Shown: positions 50,960-60,046 of the stretch, one piece after another | Numbering within the stretch: the stretch's first letter is position 1 | Layout of the letters: every line of letters begins with the position of its first letter | From: Nocardia carnea NBRC 14403 | GTDB taxonomy: Bacteria; Actinomycetota; Actinomycetes; Mycobacteriales; Mycobacteriaceae | Length of the DNA: 64,000 nt | Direction: 5' to 3' | NCBI RefSeq assembly: GCF_000308515.1 | Contig: NZ_BAFV01000054.1 | Coordinates: 27,753 to 91,752 of the forward strand | Notes under the pieces: model-generated | Told to the model about the DNA's origin: nothing | The model's database searches: none | Seen by the model: the letters and a program-made list of their open reading frames with translations, nothing else | Position numbers and translations under genes: made by a program

Positions 50960-51295
50960 ATGACCAAGACCCGAAAGTTCAGCACCCGCGCCCTCGGCAT
51001 GACCGCTATCGCCGGGGCACTCGTTGCCGTACCGTTCGGTCTTTCCACTGCCACCGCTTCGGCCTACTCGGGCAACTGGGACGCTGTTGCCCAGTGCGAG
51101 AGCGGCGGCGACTGGTCCATCAACACCGGTAACGGCTACTACGGCGGCCTGCAGTTCTCCCAGAGCACCTGGGAGGCCAACGGTGGTAGCGGCTCGGCGA
51201 GCAACGCCAGCCGTGAGGAGCAGATCCGCGTCGCCGAGAACGTGCTCGCCACTCAAGGCCCCGGCGCATGGCCGGTGTGCGGTTCGCACCTGTGA
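50960..51295 (+). CDS. Resuscitation-promoting-factor-like transglycosylase
   Basis: 111 residues from the ATG at 50960 with GGGAGG upstream. A signal peptide (MTKTRKFSTRALGMTAIAGALVAV..., cleavage after ATASA near residue 35) is followed by a single Rpf catalytic domain: NWDAVAQCESGGDWSINTGNGYYGGLQFSQSTW, catalytic Glu47, and the paired Cys46 and Cys107 expected to form a disulfide. Rpf proteins cleave peptidoglycan and promote exit from dormancy; this one is the short type (RpfC/RpfD-like) lacking other domains. Confidence 0.92.
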   Translation: MTKTRKFSTRALGMTAIAGALVAVPFGLSTATASAYSGNWDAVAQCESGGDWSINTGNGYYGGLQFSQSTWEANGGSGSASNASREEQIRVAENVLATQGPGAWPVCGSHL

Positions 51296-51336
51296 CACCG
51301 CACGGCGCCTGATCGGGCGCCGGTCACCGCGTAAAC

Positions 51337-51374
51337 AAGAGGCGCTGCCATCCAGAAGGATGGCAGCGCCTCTT
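51337..51374. terminator. Bidirectional terminator between rpf-like and UPF0182 genes
   Basis: AAGAGGCGCTGCCATCC-AGAA-GGATGGCAGCGCCTCTT, a perfect 17-bp stem followed on the plus strand by GCGTTATATAC, between convergent stop codons. Confidence 0.85.
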
Positions 51375-51408
51375 GCGTTATATACGGGCCGACGGATCGG
51401 CCCACCTG

Positions 51409-54405
51409 TTACCTACCGGCGTCCTGGTATGCCTTGACCGCCGCATCCAGCTCGTCCAGCGCCCGGCCGAAGTCCTCGAAGTTCCCGGTACGCATCGCCG
51501 TGCGTACCGCTTCGATCTTGCGGTTCAGCTCGGCCGCAGCGGCGCTCTGGTCCGCCGAGCCCGTGGCCGCCGGTGGCGGCGTGGCCCCCTCGGTGGTACC
51601 TGCACCCTGGTCCTCGGGTTGCGGCTCTGTTTCCGCCGTAGGCGGAGCATCGCCGGGACTCGGCCGTGTAGCCGGATCGCCACCCGACGGCGTCGCCAGC
51701 GCACCGGCACCCGGTAGCACCTGGTTCAGCGCATCGGCGAGCGTCGACCCGTACCCGACCTTCACGCTGCCGGCCTGGTCGCGATAGCTGACCAGTACAC
51801 GCAGGAGCTGCGGGAAGGTCGCCGTGTTCTGGCCGGTATTGCGCTCGTTGTAGAACGGCTCGACGTACAGGATCCCGCCGTCGGCGACCGGCAACGTGAG
51901 CAGATTGCCATATCTGATCTTGTTCGAGTTGGACAGCAGGGTCTTCTCCTGCGAGACCTGCGGCGCTGTCGTCATCGTGTTCTGCGTCTGCTGCGGACCC
52001 TGTGTCTGGGTATCGGTCGGCAATTGCAGGATTCTGAACTTGCCGTAACCCTCCGGATCGGAGCGCACCGATATATAGGACGACAGGAACTGCCGGTTGT
52101 AGCCGACCATCGCACTGGTCAGGTTGAACGTCGGCTTACCGGTCTCCGGATCGCCCAGCAGCACGTAGTAGGGCGGCTGGCTCGCCGATACACCCTCCAC
52201 CGTCGGATCGGCGGGCACCGACCAGAACGCGTTGTTGGTGAAGAACTCGCGCGGATCGTCCACGTGATACTTGGTGAGCATCTCGCGCTGGACCTTGAAC
52301 AGATCCTCCGGATAACGGAAATGCGCGCGCAGCTCGGGACTGATCTCGCTCTCCGGATTCACCGCGTCGGGGAACACCCCGCGCCAGGCCTGCAGGACCG
52401 GATCGGAGGGGTCGGTCTCGTAGAGCTCGACGGTGCCGTCGTAGGCGTCGACGGTCGCCTTCACCGAGTTGCGGATGTAGCTGACCTCCTTACGGGGCAG
52501 CAGCCGGCCGGTGCGCTGGTCGATACTGTCCTCGAGCGCGCCCTCCAGCGAGGTGGTCTGCGCGTAGGGGTAGCTGTCGAGCGTGGTGTAGGCGTCCACG
52601 ATCCACTTGATCCGGCCGTCCACGACCGCGGGATAGGCATTGCCGTCCGGGGTGAGCCACGGCGCGACCTTCTGTACCCGCTCCCGGGGTGAGCGGTTGT
52701 AGAGGATCTTCGAATCGCTGCTGATCGCCGAGGAGAACAAAATATTGCGTTCCGCGTACTTGGCCGCGAACGCCAGCCGGTTGAACCAGTTGCCGATCGG
52801 CACACCACCGGCACCGTCGTAGGTGAACCGTTCCCGGTCGGTGTCGTACTCGCGGGGCTCCTGGCCCTCCCCGGAACCGACGATGGCGTAATCCGGGTCC
52901 GATTGTGAGATCAGCTCACCGTAGTAGATCCGTGGCTGATCGACCTTGATCCGCTGCTGATCCTTCGGTGTGAACAGATCGCTCACGAGGAAGATCGGAT
53001 ACCCGGAGTCGCTGCTGCCGCCCTCGTTGGGATCTTCGGACTGCGGCCGGTTGACCCGGTTGGCCGGGGCGGCGACGAAACCGTTGCCGTGGGTGTAGAC
53101 GGTGTGCTTGTTGATCCAGTCGGTCTGGTTACCGCTGAGGGTGGACGGCGAGAGTTCACGGGCCGCGACGATGTAGTCCTGAATCTGACCGTTGAGCTCG
53201 TACCGGTCGATATCGAGTTCTTCGGGGAACCCGTAGAAGTTCTTCAGCTGGCGCAGCTGGGTGAACGTCGGCGACAGGATGTTCGGGTCGAGCAGCCGGG
53301 CGTTGGCGATGGTGGCATGGTCGACCGGCACATCCACCGGGTTCTTGCTGCTCTCACCCTTGTACGGAACGTATTCGATCTTGTCGTCGGTGATGCCGTA
53401 CGCGTCCCGGGTCGCGTCGATATTGCGTTCGATGTACTCGCGTTCCTTCTCCGCCGCGTTCGGGCGAACCGAGAACTGCTCGACCATCAGCGGCCACACC
53501 GCACCGACCAGCACCGACGAGAGCACCAGCAGCGCCGCCGCCATCGCGGGCACCCGCAGATCACGCAGCACGATCCCGGCGAAGAACGCGATCGCGCAGA
53601 TGACCGCGATCGACAACAGGATCAGCTTGGCCGGCAACACCGCATTGATATCGGTGAACGAACCACCGTTGAAGGTGGGCTCCTTACGGCTGCTCATCAG
53701 CAGCTGATACCGGTCGAACCAGTACGCGACGGCCTTGAGCAACACGAAGGTCCCGGCCAGCGCCGCGAGCTGGACCCGCGCCGGTGTGGTGAGCACGCCC
53801 TCACGCCCGGTCAGGCGCAGGCCACCGAAGACATAGTGCGTCACCAGATTCGCGAAGAAAGCGATCACCAAGGCGACGAACAGCCAGTTCAGCACCATCC
53901 GGTAGAACGGCAGATCGAAGGCGTAGAAACCGACGTCCAATCCGAACTGTGGATCGGTACGGCCGAACGAACCGCCGTGCAGGAACAATTGGACGGTGAC
54001 CCAGTTCGACTGCGCTACCAGCCCCGAGAGAATACCCAGTAGCGCCGGGATACCGAGACCGAACAACTTCAGCTTGCTCAGCACAGTGGTGCGGTAGCGC
54101 GCGATCGGATCCCCCGGCCCGGAGGTCGGCACGAACACCGGCCGGGATCGGTAGGCCAGCAGCAACGCCAGCCAGACGATCGCGCCGACAACGACCGCGA
54201 CCGCCAGGAAGATCGCGACCCTGGTCAATAGAACGGTCAGGTACACACCACGGAAATCGACCTCCCCGAACCACAACCAGTTCGTGTACGTGTCGACGAG
54301 CCGTGGCCCTACCAACAGCAGTGCGGCCAGCACCACCGCCGCCACCAGCAGCAGACGGCTGCGCCGGGACAGCGAGGGTAAACCGGCTTGGGGGCGCATG
54401 CCCAC
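51409..54405 (-). CDS. UPF0182 family membrane protein
   Basis: 998 residues from the GTG at 54405 (GGAGAG at ideal distance; ATG 54399 is an alternative; the open frame extends to 54675). About seven membrane helices fill the first 330 residues (LLLVAAVVLAALLLVGPRLV, VAIFLAVAVVVGAIVWLALLL and others), followed by a large extracytoplasmic domain of about 600 residues with PRIYYGELI and SYIRNSVKATVDAYDGTVELYETDPSDP, then a Pro/Gly/Thr-rich linker and a short C-terminal helix AELNRKIEAVRTAMRTGNFEDFGRALDELD. M. tuberculosis Rv3193c is the counterpart; the function is unknown. Confidence 0.93.
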   Translation of the reverse strand: MGMRPQAGLPSLSRRSRLLLVAAVVLAALLLVGPRLVDTYTNWLWFGEVDFRGVYLTVLLTRVAIFLAVAVVVGAIVWLALLLAYRSRPVFVPTSGPGDPIARYRTTVLSKLKLFGLGIPALLGILSGLVAQSNWVTVQLFLHGGSFGRTDPQFGLDVGFYAFDLPFYRMVLNWLFVALVIAFFANLVTHYVFGGLRLTGREGVLTTPARVQLAALAGTFVLLKAVAYWFDRYQLLMSSRKEPTFNGGSFTDINAVLPAKLILLSIAVICAIAFFAGIVLRDLRVPAMAAALLVLSSVLVGAVWPLMVEQFSVRPNAAEKEREYIERNIDATRDAYGITDDKIEYVPYKGESSKNPVDVPVDHATIANARLLDPNILSPTFTQLRQLKNFYGFPEELDIDRYELNGQIQDYIVAARELSPSTLSGNQTDWINKHTVYTHGNGFVAAPANRVNRPQSEDPNEGGSSDSGYPIFLVSDLFTPKDQQRIKVDQPRIYYGELISQSDPDYAIVGSGEGQEPREYDTDRERFTYDGAGGVPIGNWFNRLAFAAKYAERNILFSSAISSDSKILYNRSPRERVQKVAPWLTPDGNAYPAVVDGRIKWIVDAYTTLDSYPYAQTTSLEGALEDSIDQRTGRLLPRKEVSYIRNSVKATVDAYDGTVELYETDPSDPVLQAWRGVFPDAVNPESEISPELRAHFRYPEDLFKVQREMLTKYHVDDPREFFTNNAFWSVPADPTVEGVSASQPPYYVLLGDPETGKPTFNLTSAMVGYNRQFLSSYISVRSDPEGYGKFRILQLPTDTQTQGPQQTQNTMTTAPQVSQEKTLLSNSNKIRYGNLLTLPVADGGILYVEPFYNERNTGQNTATFPQLLRVLVSYRDQAGSVKVGYGSTLADALNQVLPGAGALATPSGGDPATRPSPGDAPPTAETEPQPEDQGAGTTEGATPPPAATGSADQSAAAAELNRKIEAVRTAMRTGNFEDFGRALDELDAAVKAYQDAGR

Positions 54406-54584
54406 GATGCCACTCTCCAGGGTCCGGCGGCGGGCGAACCGGTAGCCCACCGGCCGCTGCACCGCAGTCCGAATTGTTGCGGTCGGGTCCGTACGGACCT
54501 TCAGCGCCCACTTTACGGAAAACGGACATCTACGCGAGCGCAGGGTTCGGCCGGTGTCGCCACGCAGGATGCGAGGATGGTCCG

Positions 54585-55178
54585 GTGAGCGACGACCTGC
54601 ATGCCGAAATAGTCCTTGCCCGTTCCGTCCACGAGGTCGCCGAATTCGTGGACGCCGAGGGCTGGGGCGCCGCACCGCAGATGTTCGCGTTGGTGCGGAC
54701 AGCCGATCTGGTGGTCGCCGAGCCCACCCTCATCGATCAGATCGACACCGCGAACGAACTGACTCCGGTGGCACAGGACCCACTGCCCGACGAGGTCACC
54801 GCCGGAACGATGCCGCTGGACGAATTCCTGGCCACCACGAGTTGGCCACCCGCGGTCGCCGGGTGTGTCCTGGTACAGGAGATCGTCGTCCTCCCACCGG
54901 ACGCCGAAGAGGATCTCGACGACGCGCTCACTCCGCTGCTGGCCGATGCCGATGCCGCGGATGCCGCCGGCCGGGCCGCCGCCCACGCGCATCCGGGACG
55001 ACGCGACGCCCGCCTGTTCGCCGCGGCGCTGCGGACCGGAAACAGCCTGTGCCTGCTGCAATTACGCCCCGAGGACGAAGCCGACGACGACGGCGACCTG
55101 GATCTGCGGACCTATCCGGACCTCGCGCCGAATCTGGTCGAGGCGCTGCGCCATACGCTGGAGGACTCCGGCGACTGA
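54585..55178 (+). CDS. PPA1309 family protein
   Basis: 197 residues from the GTG at 54585; the longer frame back to 54303 overlaps the UPF0182 gene and looks spurious. The sequence matches the actinobacterial PPA1309-like family by its start (LHAEIVLARSVHEVAEFVDAEGWGAAPQMFALV), its middle (GTMPLDEFLATTSWPPAVAGCVLVQEIVVLPP) and its C-terminus (LFAAALRTGNSLCLLQLR ... NLVEALRHTLED). A soluble, acidic protein of unknown function. It is divergent from UPF0182 and converges with the PDZ protease gene. Confidence 0.85.
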   Translation: MSDDLHAEIVLARSVHEVAEFVDAEGWGAAPQMFALVRTADLVVAEPTLIDQIDTANELTPVAQDPLPDEVTAGTMPLDEFLATTSWPPAVAGCVLVQEIVVLPPDAEEDLDDALTPLLADADAADAAGRAAAHAHPGRRDARLFAAALRTGNSLCLLQLRPEDEADDDGDLDLRTYPDLAPNLVEALRHTLEDSGD

Positions 55179-55197
55179 TTGCCGCGAGGCCCCGGGA

Positions 55198-56223
55198 TCA
55201 GCCGCAACTCGGGGCCTGTTCGCCCGCCGAGAGATCTTCCAGCGCCTGTACCGCGCCCGCCAGCGTTTCCACCCGGACCAGCCGCAGCCCGTCCGGCACC
55301 CGCTGGATCGCCTCGCTGCAGTTGTCCGACGGCACCAGGAAGGTTTCGGCGCCCGCTTCACTGGCAGCCATCATCTTGTACTGGATTCCGCCGATCGGAC
55401 CGACATTGCCGTCCCCGTCGATGGTGCCGGTGCCGGCGATGAACGCACCGCCGTCCAGATCACCCGGACTCAACTTCTCGACCAGCGCCAGGCTGAACAT
55501 CAGTCCCGCGGACGGCCCGCCGATATCGGGCAGGTAGAAATCGACCTGCATCGGCGGCTCCGCGGCCTCGGTCGGAGTGAGGCCCAGGTACCCCTTGGTC
55601 TCGTCGTCGGGGCGCGCACCGAGAGTGACGTTCACCGTCTGCTCGGCACCGTCGCGGCGGATGACCAGCGACAGCACCGTCCCCGGCGCACTGTTCGACA
55701 CCGCGGTGACGACATCCTGCGGAGTGGATATGGGGTTACCATTCACGCTGACGATCTGGTCACCCGGGCGCAACGCATCCCGGGAGGGGCCCTCCTCGGC
55801 CACCTCGTGCACCAGCACCGCGGTGGGCAGGTTCAACTGACGCATCGCCGCGACCTCGGCATTGCTCTCCGAGTTCGTGAACTCCTGCTCGTTGGACTTG
55901 TCCACTTCCTCGCGCGACAACCCCGGCGGGTACACCTCGGCCCGCGGCACGATGCCGTGCCGGCCACTGACCCAGAACCCGAGCGCCTCGAACAGGGTCA
56001 GGCCGTCACGCATGGCGATCGTGGTCATATTCAGCTGACCGGAGGTCCGGTCCACCTCGGCGCCGGTCACCCCTACCACCTCGCGACCCTGGAATTTCCC
56101 CAGCGTGTCATGGGTGGGGCCGGGTCCGAGTGCGACGAACGGCACGGTGTAGACACTGCCGATCACACCGAGCAACAGGACGGGGACCAGGGCGACGAGG
56201 AGCGTGATGATCCGACGATTCAC
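55198..56223 (-). CDS. PDZ-domain Lon-like (S16) protease
   Basis: 341 residues from the GTG at 56223; the frame is open to 56268. One N-terminal membrane helix (IITLLVALVPVLLLGVIGSVYTV) anchors an extracytoplasmic protein with a PDZ domain around residues 155-225 (DALRPGDQIVSVNGNPISTPQDVVTAV) and a C-terminal Lon-type domain. The Ser-Lys dyad is visible in DIGGPSAGLMFSLALVE and GGIQYKMMAASEAGAETFLVP. No ATPase domain. The M. tuberculosis counterpart is Rv3194c, adjacent to the UPF0182 gene as here. The substrate is unknown; envelope quality control is plausible. Confidence 0.9.
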   Translation of the reverse strand: MNRRIITLLVALVPVLLLGVIGSVYTVPFVALGPGPTHDTLGKFQGREVVGVTGAEVDRTSGQLNMTTIAMRDGLTLFEALGFWVSGRHGIVPRAEVYPPGLSREEVDKSNEQEFTNSESNAEVAAMRQLNLPTAVLVHEVAEEGPSRDALRPGDQIVSVNGNPISTPQDVVTAVSNSAPGTVLSLVIRRDGAEQTVNVTLGARPDDETKGYLGLTPTEAAEPPMQVDFYLPDIGGPSAGLMFSLALVEKLSPGDLDGGAFIAGTGTIDGDGNVGPIGGIQYKMMAASEAGAETFLVPSDNCSEAIQRVPDGLRLVRVETLAGAVQALEDLSAGEQAPSCG

Positions 56224-56321
56224 CCGGTCAACACTAGCGATCCGAACCCGCTCCGCACCCGCAGGCACGCGCGAGCCGACCGCTCTCGCCCACCTGTCTC
56301 AGGTGAGCGGCACCCGGACAG

Positions 56322-56579
56322 TCACGCCTGACGCGCGAGTGCCTGCTTCACATCGGCCAGCGACGGGTTCGTAGCCGTGGAACCGTCGGCGAACTTCACG
56401 GTCGGAACCACATGGTTGCCGTTGTTCACGCTGCCCACGAACTCCGCCGAGGCCGGATCCTGCTCGATATCGACCTCCACATAGGTGATCCCGGCCTCTT
56501 TCAGCTGCGTCTTCAGCCGGCGGCAGTAGCCGCACCAGGTGGTGGAGTACATGGTCAGATCGGGTGTCGAATCACTCAC
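56322..56579 (-). CDS. mrx1: Mycoredoxin
   Basis: 85 residues from the GTG at 56579; the open frame starts at 56672. A glutaredoxin-like protein with the CGYC active site at residues 16-19 (MYSTTWCGYCRRLK), the conserved EFVGSVNNGNHVVPTVKFADGS with cis-Pro, and ATNPSLADVKQAL. It reduces mycothiol mixed disulfides on proteins. It is divergent from uvrD2, its usual neighbour in mycobacteria as I recall. Confidence 0.93.
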   Translation of the reverse strand: MSDSTPDLTMYSTTWCGYCRRLKTQLKEAGITYVEVDIEQDPASAEFVGSVNNGNHVVPTVKFADGSTATNPSLADVKQALARQA

Positions 56580-56842
56580 GCAGAGAGCAACGCCGCCACC
56601 GGCGCCGGTGTTCCAGCTCGGAGCTGTTGATTTTCCGGCCCGGGTCGCAATGGTCCGGCCGCCTCGGATCACAACGGCATCGAAGCGCCCAGGCGATCAC
56701 ATCGACCGGGCGTGGCACGATCACATCGCCCGGCGCGGCACTGCGAGGCAACGCTCCTGGGATCCGGTTCGGGGCGAGTCGGGGTGTGCGAGTCGAGGCG
56801 TGCGGGTCAGGGTCCGCCCGGGCGTCTGTGCACAATGGACGC

Positions 56843-58972
56843 GTGGCCGCAGTCGATCTTTCCGCACTGGATCCGGAACAGGCCGCCGCTGTCCGTGCAC
56901 CGCGGGGGCCGGTCTGTGTGCTCGCCGGGGCCGGGACGGGGAAAACGCGCACCATCATCTATCGCATCGCGCACCTCGTGGCAGCCGGACAGGTCCGGGC
57001 CGACCAGGTGCTGGCGGTCACCTTCACCGCTCGTGCCGCGGGCGAACTCCGTGGACGGCTGCGCGGCCTCGGTTTGGGGGCGGCGGCGAACACGGTCCAG
57101 GCTCGGACGTTTCACGCGGCAGCGCTCCGGCAGCTGCGGTACTTCTGGCCGCAGATCGTGGGTGAGGTCCCGTGGCGCCTGCTCGACCGCAAGTTCCCGG
57201 TGGTCGCCCAGGCCGCGAACCGGGTGGGAATCGCGTCGGGCACCGACAGCGTGAAGGATCTGCTGAGCGAAATCGAATGGGCGAAATCCGCACTGGTGGC
57301 GCCCGAGGACTACGCTGCCGCGGCCGCCGCCCGGCAACGTGATATCCCCTTCCCGGCGGCGCGTATCGGCGAGGTCTACGCGGCCTACGAAACACTGAAG
57401 ACCACACCGGAAGGCATGCTGCTCGATTTCGACGATCTGCTGCTGCACACCGCCGCCGCGCTCGAGGACTATCCGGCGGTCGCCGATGTGTTCCGGGAAC
57501 GCTACCGCTGTTTCGTCGTCGACGAATACCAGGACGTCACTCCCCTGCAGCAGCGCGTACTGGATGCCTGGCTGGGCGACCGGGACGATCTCACCGTGGT
57601 CGGCGACGCCAACCAGACCATCTACTCGTTCACCGGTGCCAGCCCCACGTACCTGCTGGACTTCTCGCGCCGCTATCCGGACGCGACGGTGGTCCGGCTG
57701 GAACGTGACTACCGCTCCACCCCGCAAGTGGTCGATCTGGCCAACCGGGTGATCGGGATGGCGAAGGGCCGGATTGCCGGAACCCGGCTGCAGTTGATCG
57801 GCCAGCGCGACGACGGGCCGGAGCCGGCCTTCGCCGAATACGCCGACCTGCGCGAAGAGGCCGTCGCGGTGGCACACCGGATCACCGATCTGCTGGCCGG
57901 CGGTACCCCGGCCGCGGAGATCGCCGTGCTGTACCGGATCAACGCCCAGTCCGAGGCCTACGAACAAGCGCTGACCGAACAGGGCATCGCCTATCAGGTT
58001 CGCGGCGGTGAGGGTTTCTTCCAGCGGCCCGAGGTCCGCCAAGCGGTCGAAGAACTCCGCAAAACCGCGGCCCGCGACGATCTGCCCGCCGCATCGCGCA
58101 CCGGTGAGAAACTGGTCACCCTGGTCCGGGCGGCGCTGGCCCCGATCGGGCTCACCGCTACGCCGCCGGCCGGGGCACAGGCCCGGCAACGCTGGGAGTC
58201 GCTGGTCGCGCTGGTGCGGCTCACCGAGGAACTCACCGAACAGCAGCCCGATCTGGATCCCGCCGGCCTGTTACGCGAACTGGCCGCGCGCGCCGAGGCG
58301 CGCCACCCACCGACCGTGCAGGGCGTGACCCTGGCCTCGCTGCACGCGGCCAAGGGGCTGGAATGGGATGCGGTATTCCTCGTCGGCCTGACCGACGGCA
58401 CACTGCCGATCAGTTATGTCCTCAACGGTGACGGTTCGGTCGCCGACCCTGCCGCGCTCGAAGAAGAACGCCGGCTGCTCTACGTCGGGGTCACCCGGGC
58501 ACGAAGCCATCTGCGCTTGTCCTGGGCGCTGTCGCGTGGTGACGGGGATCGTCGCAGCCGCCGGCGCTCTCGGTTCCTCACCGGCCTGATCCCGGAGGAA
58601 TCGCCGGCCTCCCGCATCGCCGCACCCGCGCGGCCGGGTACGGAAGCCGCCCGGCCGGTCTGCCGGGTCTGCGGTCGGGCACTGCTCGATTCGGAGACCG
58701 TGCTGCTGCGCCGTTGCAAAGGATGTGCGGGCCAACCGGATCTGGAATTACTGGGGGCACTACAGGATTGGCGCCGGGAGAAGGCGGCGGAACTCGCGAT
58801 CGACCCGCGCGGGATTCTCGGCGTGAACACGCTCACCGCGATCGCCGAGCAGCTCCCCGACGACGAGGCGGGGCTGGCAGCGCTCGGGGTCGGTGCGGCG
58901 AAGGTGCGCCGGTACGGCGCGGAGGTTCTGGCGATCATCCGGTCCCGGCGGCGTTCCCTTTCCCAGCCGTAG
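56843..58972 (+). CDS. uvrD2: ATP-dependent DNA helicase UvrD2
   Basis: 709 residues from the GTG at 56843; codons back to 56564 overlap mrx1 and are unlikely. A superfamily 1 helicase: Walker A GAGTGKT at 29-35, VVDEYQDVTPLQQRVLDAWLG near 226, DDLTVVGDANQTIYSFTGASP, and VTLASLHAAKGLEWDAVFLVGL. The C-terminus has a tetracysteine motif (CRVCGRALLDSETVLLRRC...C, starting near residue 605) and an HRDC domain (residues about 630-700), the distinctive combination of mycobacterial UvrD2, an essential gene there. Confidence 0.95.
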   Translation: MAAVDLSALDPEQAAAVRAPRGPVCVLAGAGTGKTRTIIYRIAHLVAAGQVRADQVLAVTFTARAAGELRGRLRGLGLGAAANTVQARTFHAAALRQLRYFWPQIVGEVPWRLLDRKFPVVAQAANRVGIASGTDSVKDLLSEIEWAKSALVAPEDYAAAAAARQRDIPFPAARIGEVYAAYETLKTTPEGMLLDFDDLLLHTAAALEDYPAVADVFRERYRCFVVDEYQDVTPLQQRVLDAWLGDRDDLTVVGDANQTIYSFTGASPTYLLDFSRRYPDATVVRLERDYRSTPQVVDLANRVIGMAKGRIAGTRLQLIGQRDDGPEPAFAEYADLREEAVAVAHRITDLLAGGTPAAEIAVLYRINAQSEAYEQALTEQGIAYQVRGGEGFFQRPEVRQAVEELRKTAARDDLPAASRTGEKLVTLVRAALAPIGLTATPPAGAQARQRWESLVALVRLTEELTEQQPDLDPAGLLRELAARAEARHPPTVQGVTLASLHAAKGLEWDAVFLVGLTDGTLPISYVLNGDGSVADPAALEEERRLLYVGVTRARSHLRLSWALSRGDGDRRSRRRSRFLTGLIPEESPASRIAAPARPGTEAARPVCRVCGRALLDSETVLLRRCKGCAGQPDLELLGALQDWRREKAAELAIDPRGILGVNTLTAIAEQLPDDEAGLAALGVGAAKVRRYGAEVLAIIRSRRRSLSQP

Positions 58973-58997
58973 CGCAGGCGAGCGCAAAACCGCAGGT

Positions 58998-59037
58998 AGA
59001 AAATAGGTTGTCGAGCCCCGCGCGATTGCCTTAAGGT
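58998..59037 (+). promoter_or_regulatory. Probable WhiB7-autoactivated promoter
   Basis: An A-rich stretch AGAAAATA (58998-59005) lies immediately before a -35 element TTGTCG (59008-59013), then 18 bases, then TAAGGT (59032-59037) as -10. WhiB7 is known to bind A/T-rich DNA just upstream of a SigA -35 through its AT hook, so the arrangement fits autoactivation. The transcript would begin about 70 bases before the uORF. Confidence 0.6.
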
Positions 59038-59116
59038 GGTAATCGCGCTCGGGAGGGTACATCCACGCGCATCATCGGAATTTTCGGATCACGAGTATCA
59101 GGAGGGAGGCAGACAG

Positions 59117-59458
59117 ATGAACGGCATCACGAATTGTGGAATCACCACCGCAATCCCGAATACGCGGTTGTCGGCTGCTTCCCGGGGGGTCCTCGCTCTG
59201 CAGGGGACCGGCCCGTCCTGCATCGATCGTTACGGTGCGCAGCCGCGTATGCGCTATTCACATGAGCCGAACTTCGTCGAACAGCAGGACCAGTCCGTCG
59301 CGATCTGGCACCCGGCAGCTGCATTCGCAGCCGCCGGCTCGCTCGCTATCGATCCCGCCGCAGCACCCGCGGTGGCCGATAAGGGAGCAGAAAGCCTCCG
59401 CAAAGGACACCACGCGACCGTGAACAGGCGGCCCCACCGCCGACCAGGTCCGGGGTAA
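59117..59458 (+). CDS. Upstream ORF in the whiB7 leader
   Basis: 113 codons from the ATG at 59117, with GGAGGGAGG just upstream, to a TAA at 59456-59458. The product (MNGITNCGITTAIPNTRL...) resembles no protein I know. It ends 15 bases before the intrinsic terminator that precedes whiB7. In mycobacteria and Streptomyces whiB7 (wblC) transcription is attenuated by a uORF whose slowed translation permits read-through; this frame occupies that position. It is longer than I would expect for a simple leader peptide. Its role as sensor of translation inhibitors is inferred. Confidence 0.7.
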   Translation: MNGITNCGITTAIPNTRLSAASRGVLALQGTGPSCIDRYGAQPRMRYSHEPNFVEQQDQSVAIWHPAAAFAAAGSLAIDPAAAPAVADKGAESLRKGHHATVNRRPHRRPGPG

Positions 59459-59472
59459 CACCCCGAACCTCC

Positions 59473-59510
59473 TGGCCACGGGTCGCATATGCGAAACCGT
59501 GGCCATTTTT
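59473..59510 (+). terminator. Attenuator terminator before whiB7
   Basis: TGGCCACGG (59473-59481) pairs with CCGTGGCCA (59497-59505), with an inner TCGCATATGCGA palindrome, followed by TTTTT at 59506-59510. An alternative hairpin around the uORF stop (CCAGG at 59444-59448 with CCTGG at 59471-59475) would consume the start of the left arm, so the two are mutually exclusive. Confidence 0.85.
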
Positions 59511-59587
59511 CTGGCCTTCAGCCCACAAGGCAGCGGTTTCGCAGCAGGAATACCGAACCGCTGCACAACAAGCTGAAGGAGAACGAC

Positions 59588-59911
59588 GTGGTCACCACCA
59601 CCCAGAGTTGGCCGCAGGCCGCTACTGATGTGGCGTGTCGCACCGTGGCAGCCGATCCCGAAACGCAGCCGCTGACCACCCTGCCCTGCCGGGCGGGTGA
59701 TCCGGATCTGTGGTTCGCCGAGAGCCCGGGCCAGTTGGAGCAGGCCAAGGCGCTGTGCGCGTCCTGCCCGATCCGTAAGGGCTGCCTGAACGCCGCGATC
59801 GATCGGCGGGAGCCGTGGGGCGTCTGGGGCGGGGAGATCTTCGATCAGGGGGTCGTCATCGCCCGCAAACGCCCGCGGGGCCGGCCGCGTAAGGTCGCCG
59901 GCTGTGTCTGA
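59588..59911 (+). CDS. whiB7: Transcriptional regulator WhiB7
   Basis: 107 residues from the GTG at 59588 behind AAGGAG. WhiB7 is a [4Fe-4S] protein that binds SigA and activates intrinsic antibiotic resistance genes. Cluster cysteines at 34, 57, 60 and 66 (LPCRAGDPDLWFA ... ALCASCPIRKGC), the turn GVWGGE at 78-83 and the AT hook KRPRGRPRK near 94-102 identify it as WhiB7 rather than another Wbl protein. Location next to uvrD2 and an ABC1 kinase gene is the same as in M. tuberculosis. Expression is expected to be controlled by the attenuator upstream. Confidence 0.96.
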   Translation: MVTTTQSWPQAATDVACRTVAADPETQPLTTLPCRAGDPDLWFAESPGQLEQAKALCASCPIRKGCLNAAIDRREPWGVWGGEIFDQGVVIARKRPRGRPRKVAGCV

Positions 59912-59955
59912 CCGCGACGGCGGACACCCGCCCGCGGATTCGAGCCGACACCGGA

Positions 59956-59993
59956 AACGAGCCGCTCATCGCTTTGCCGATGAGCGGCTCGTT
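59956..59993. terminator. Terminator between whiB7 and the ABC1 kinase gene
   Basis: AACGAGCCGCTCATCG and its complement form a perfect 16-bp stem around CTTTGC between convergent genes; TCGCGTTC follows on the plus strand. Confidence 0.8.
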
Positions 59994-60046
59994 CGCGTTC
60001 TGGGTGAAATTCCGGGAGGAGGGCAAACGCTGGGCTCCAAGGATTT

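Noticed and set aside
54303..54584. N-terminal extension of the PPA1309-like protein
   Set aside because: It overlaps the UPF0182 coding sequence on the other strand and is Pro/Ala-rich shadow.
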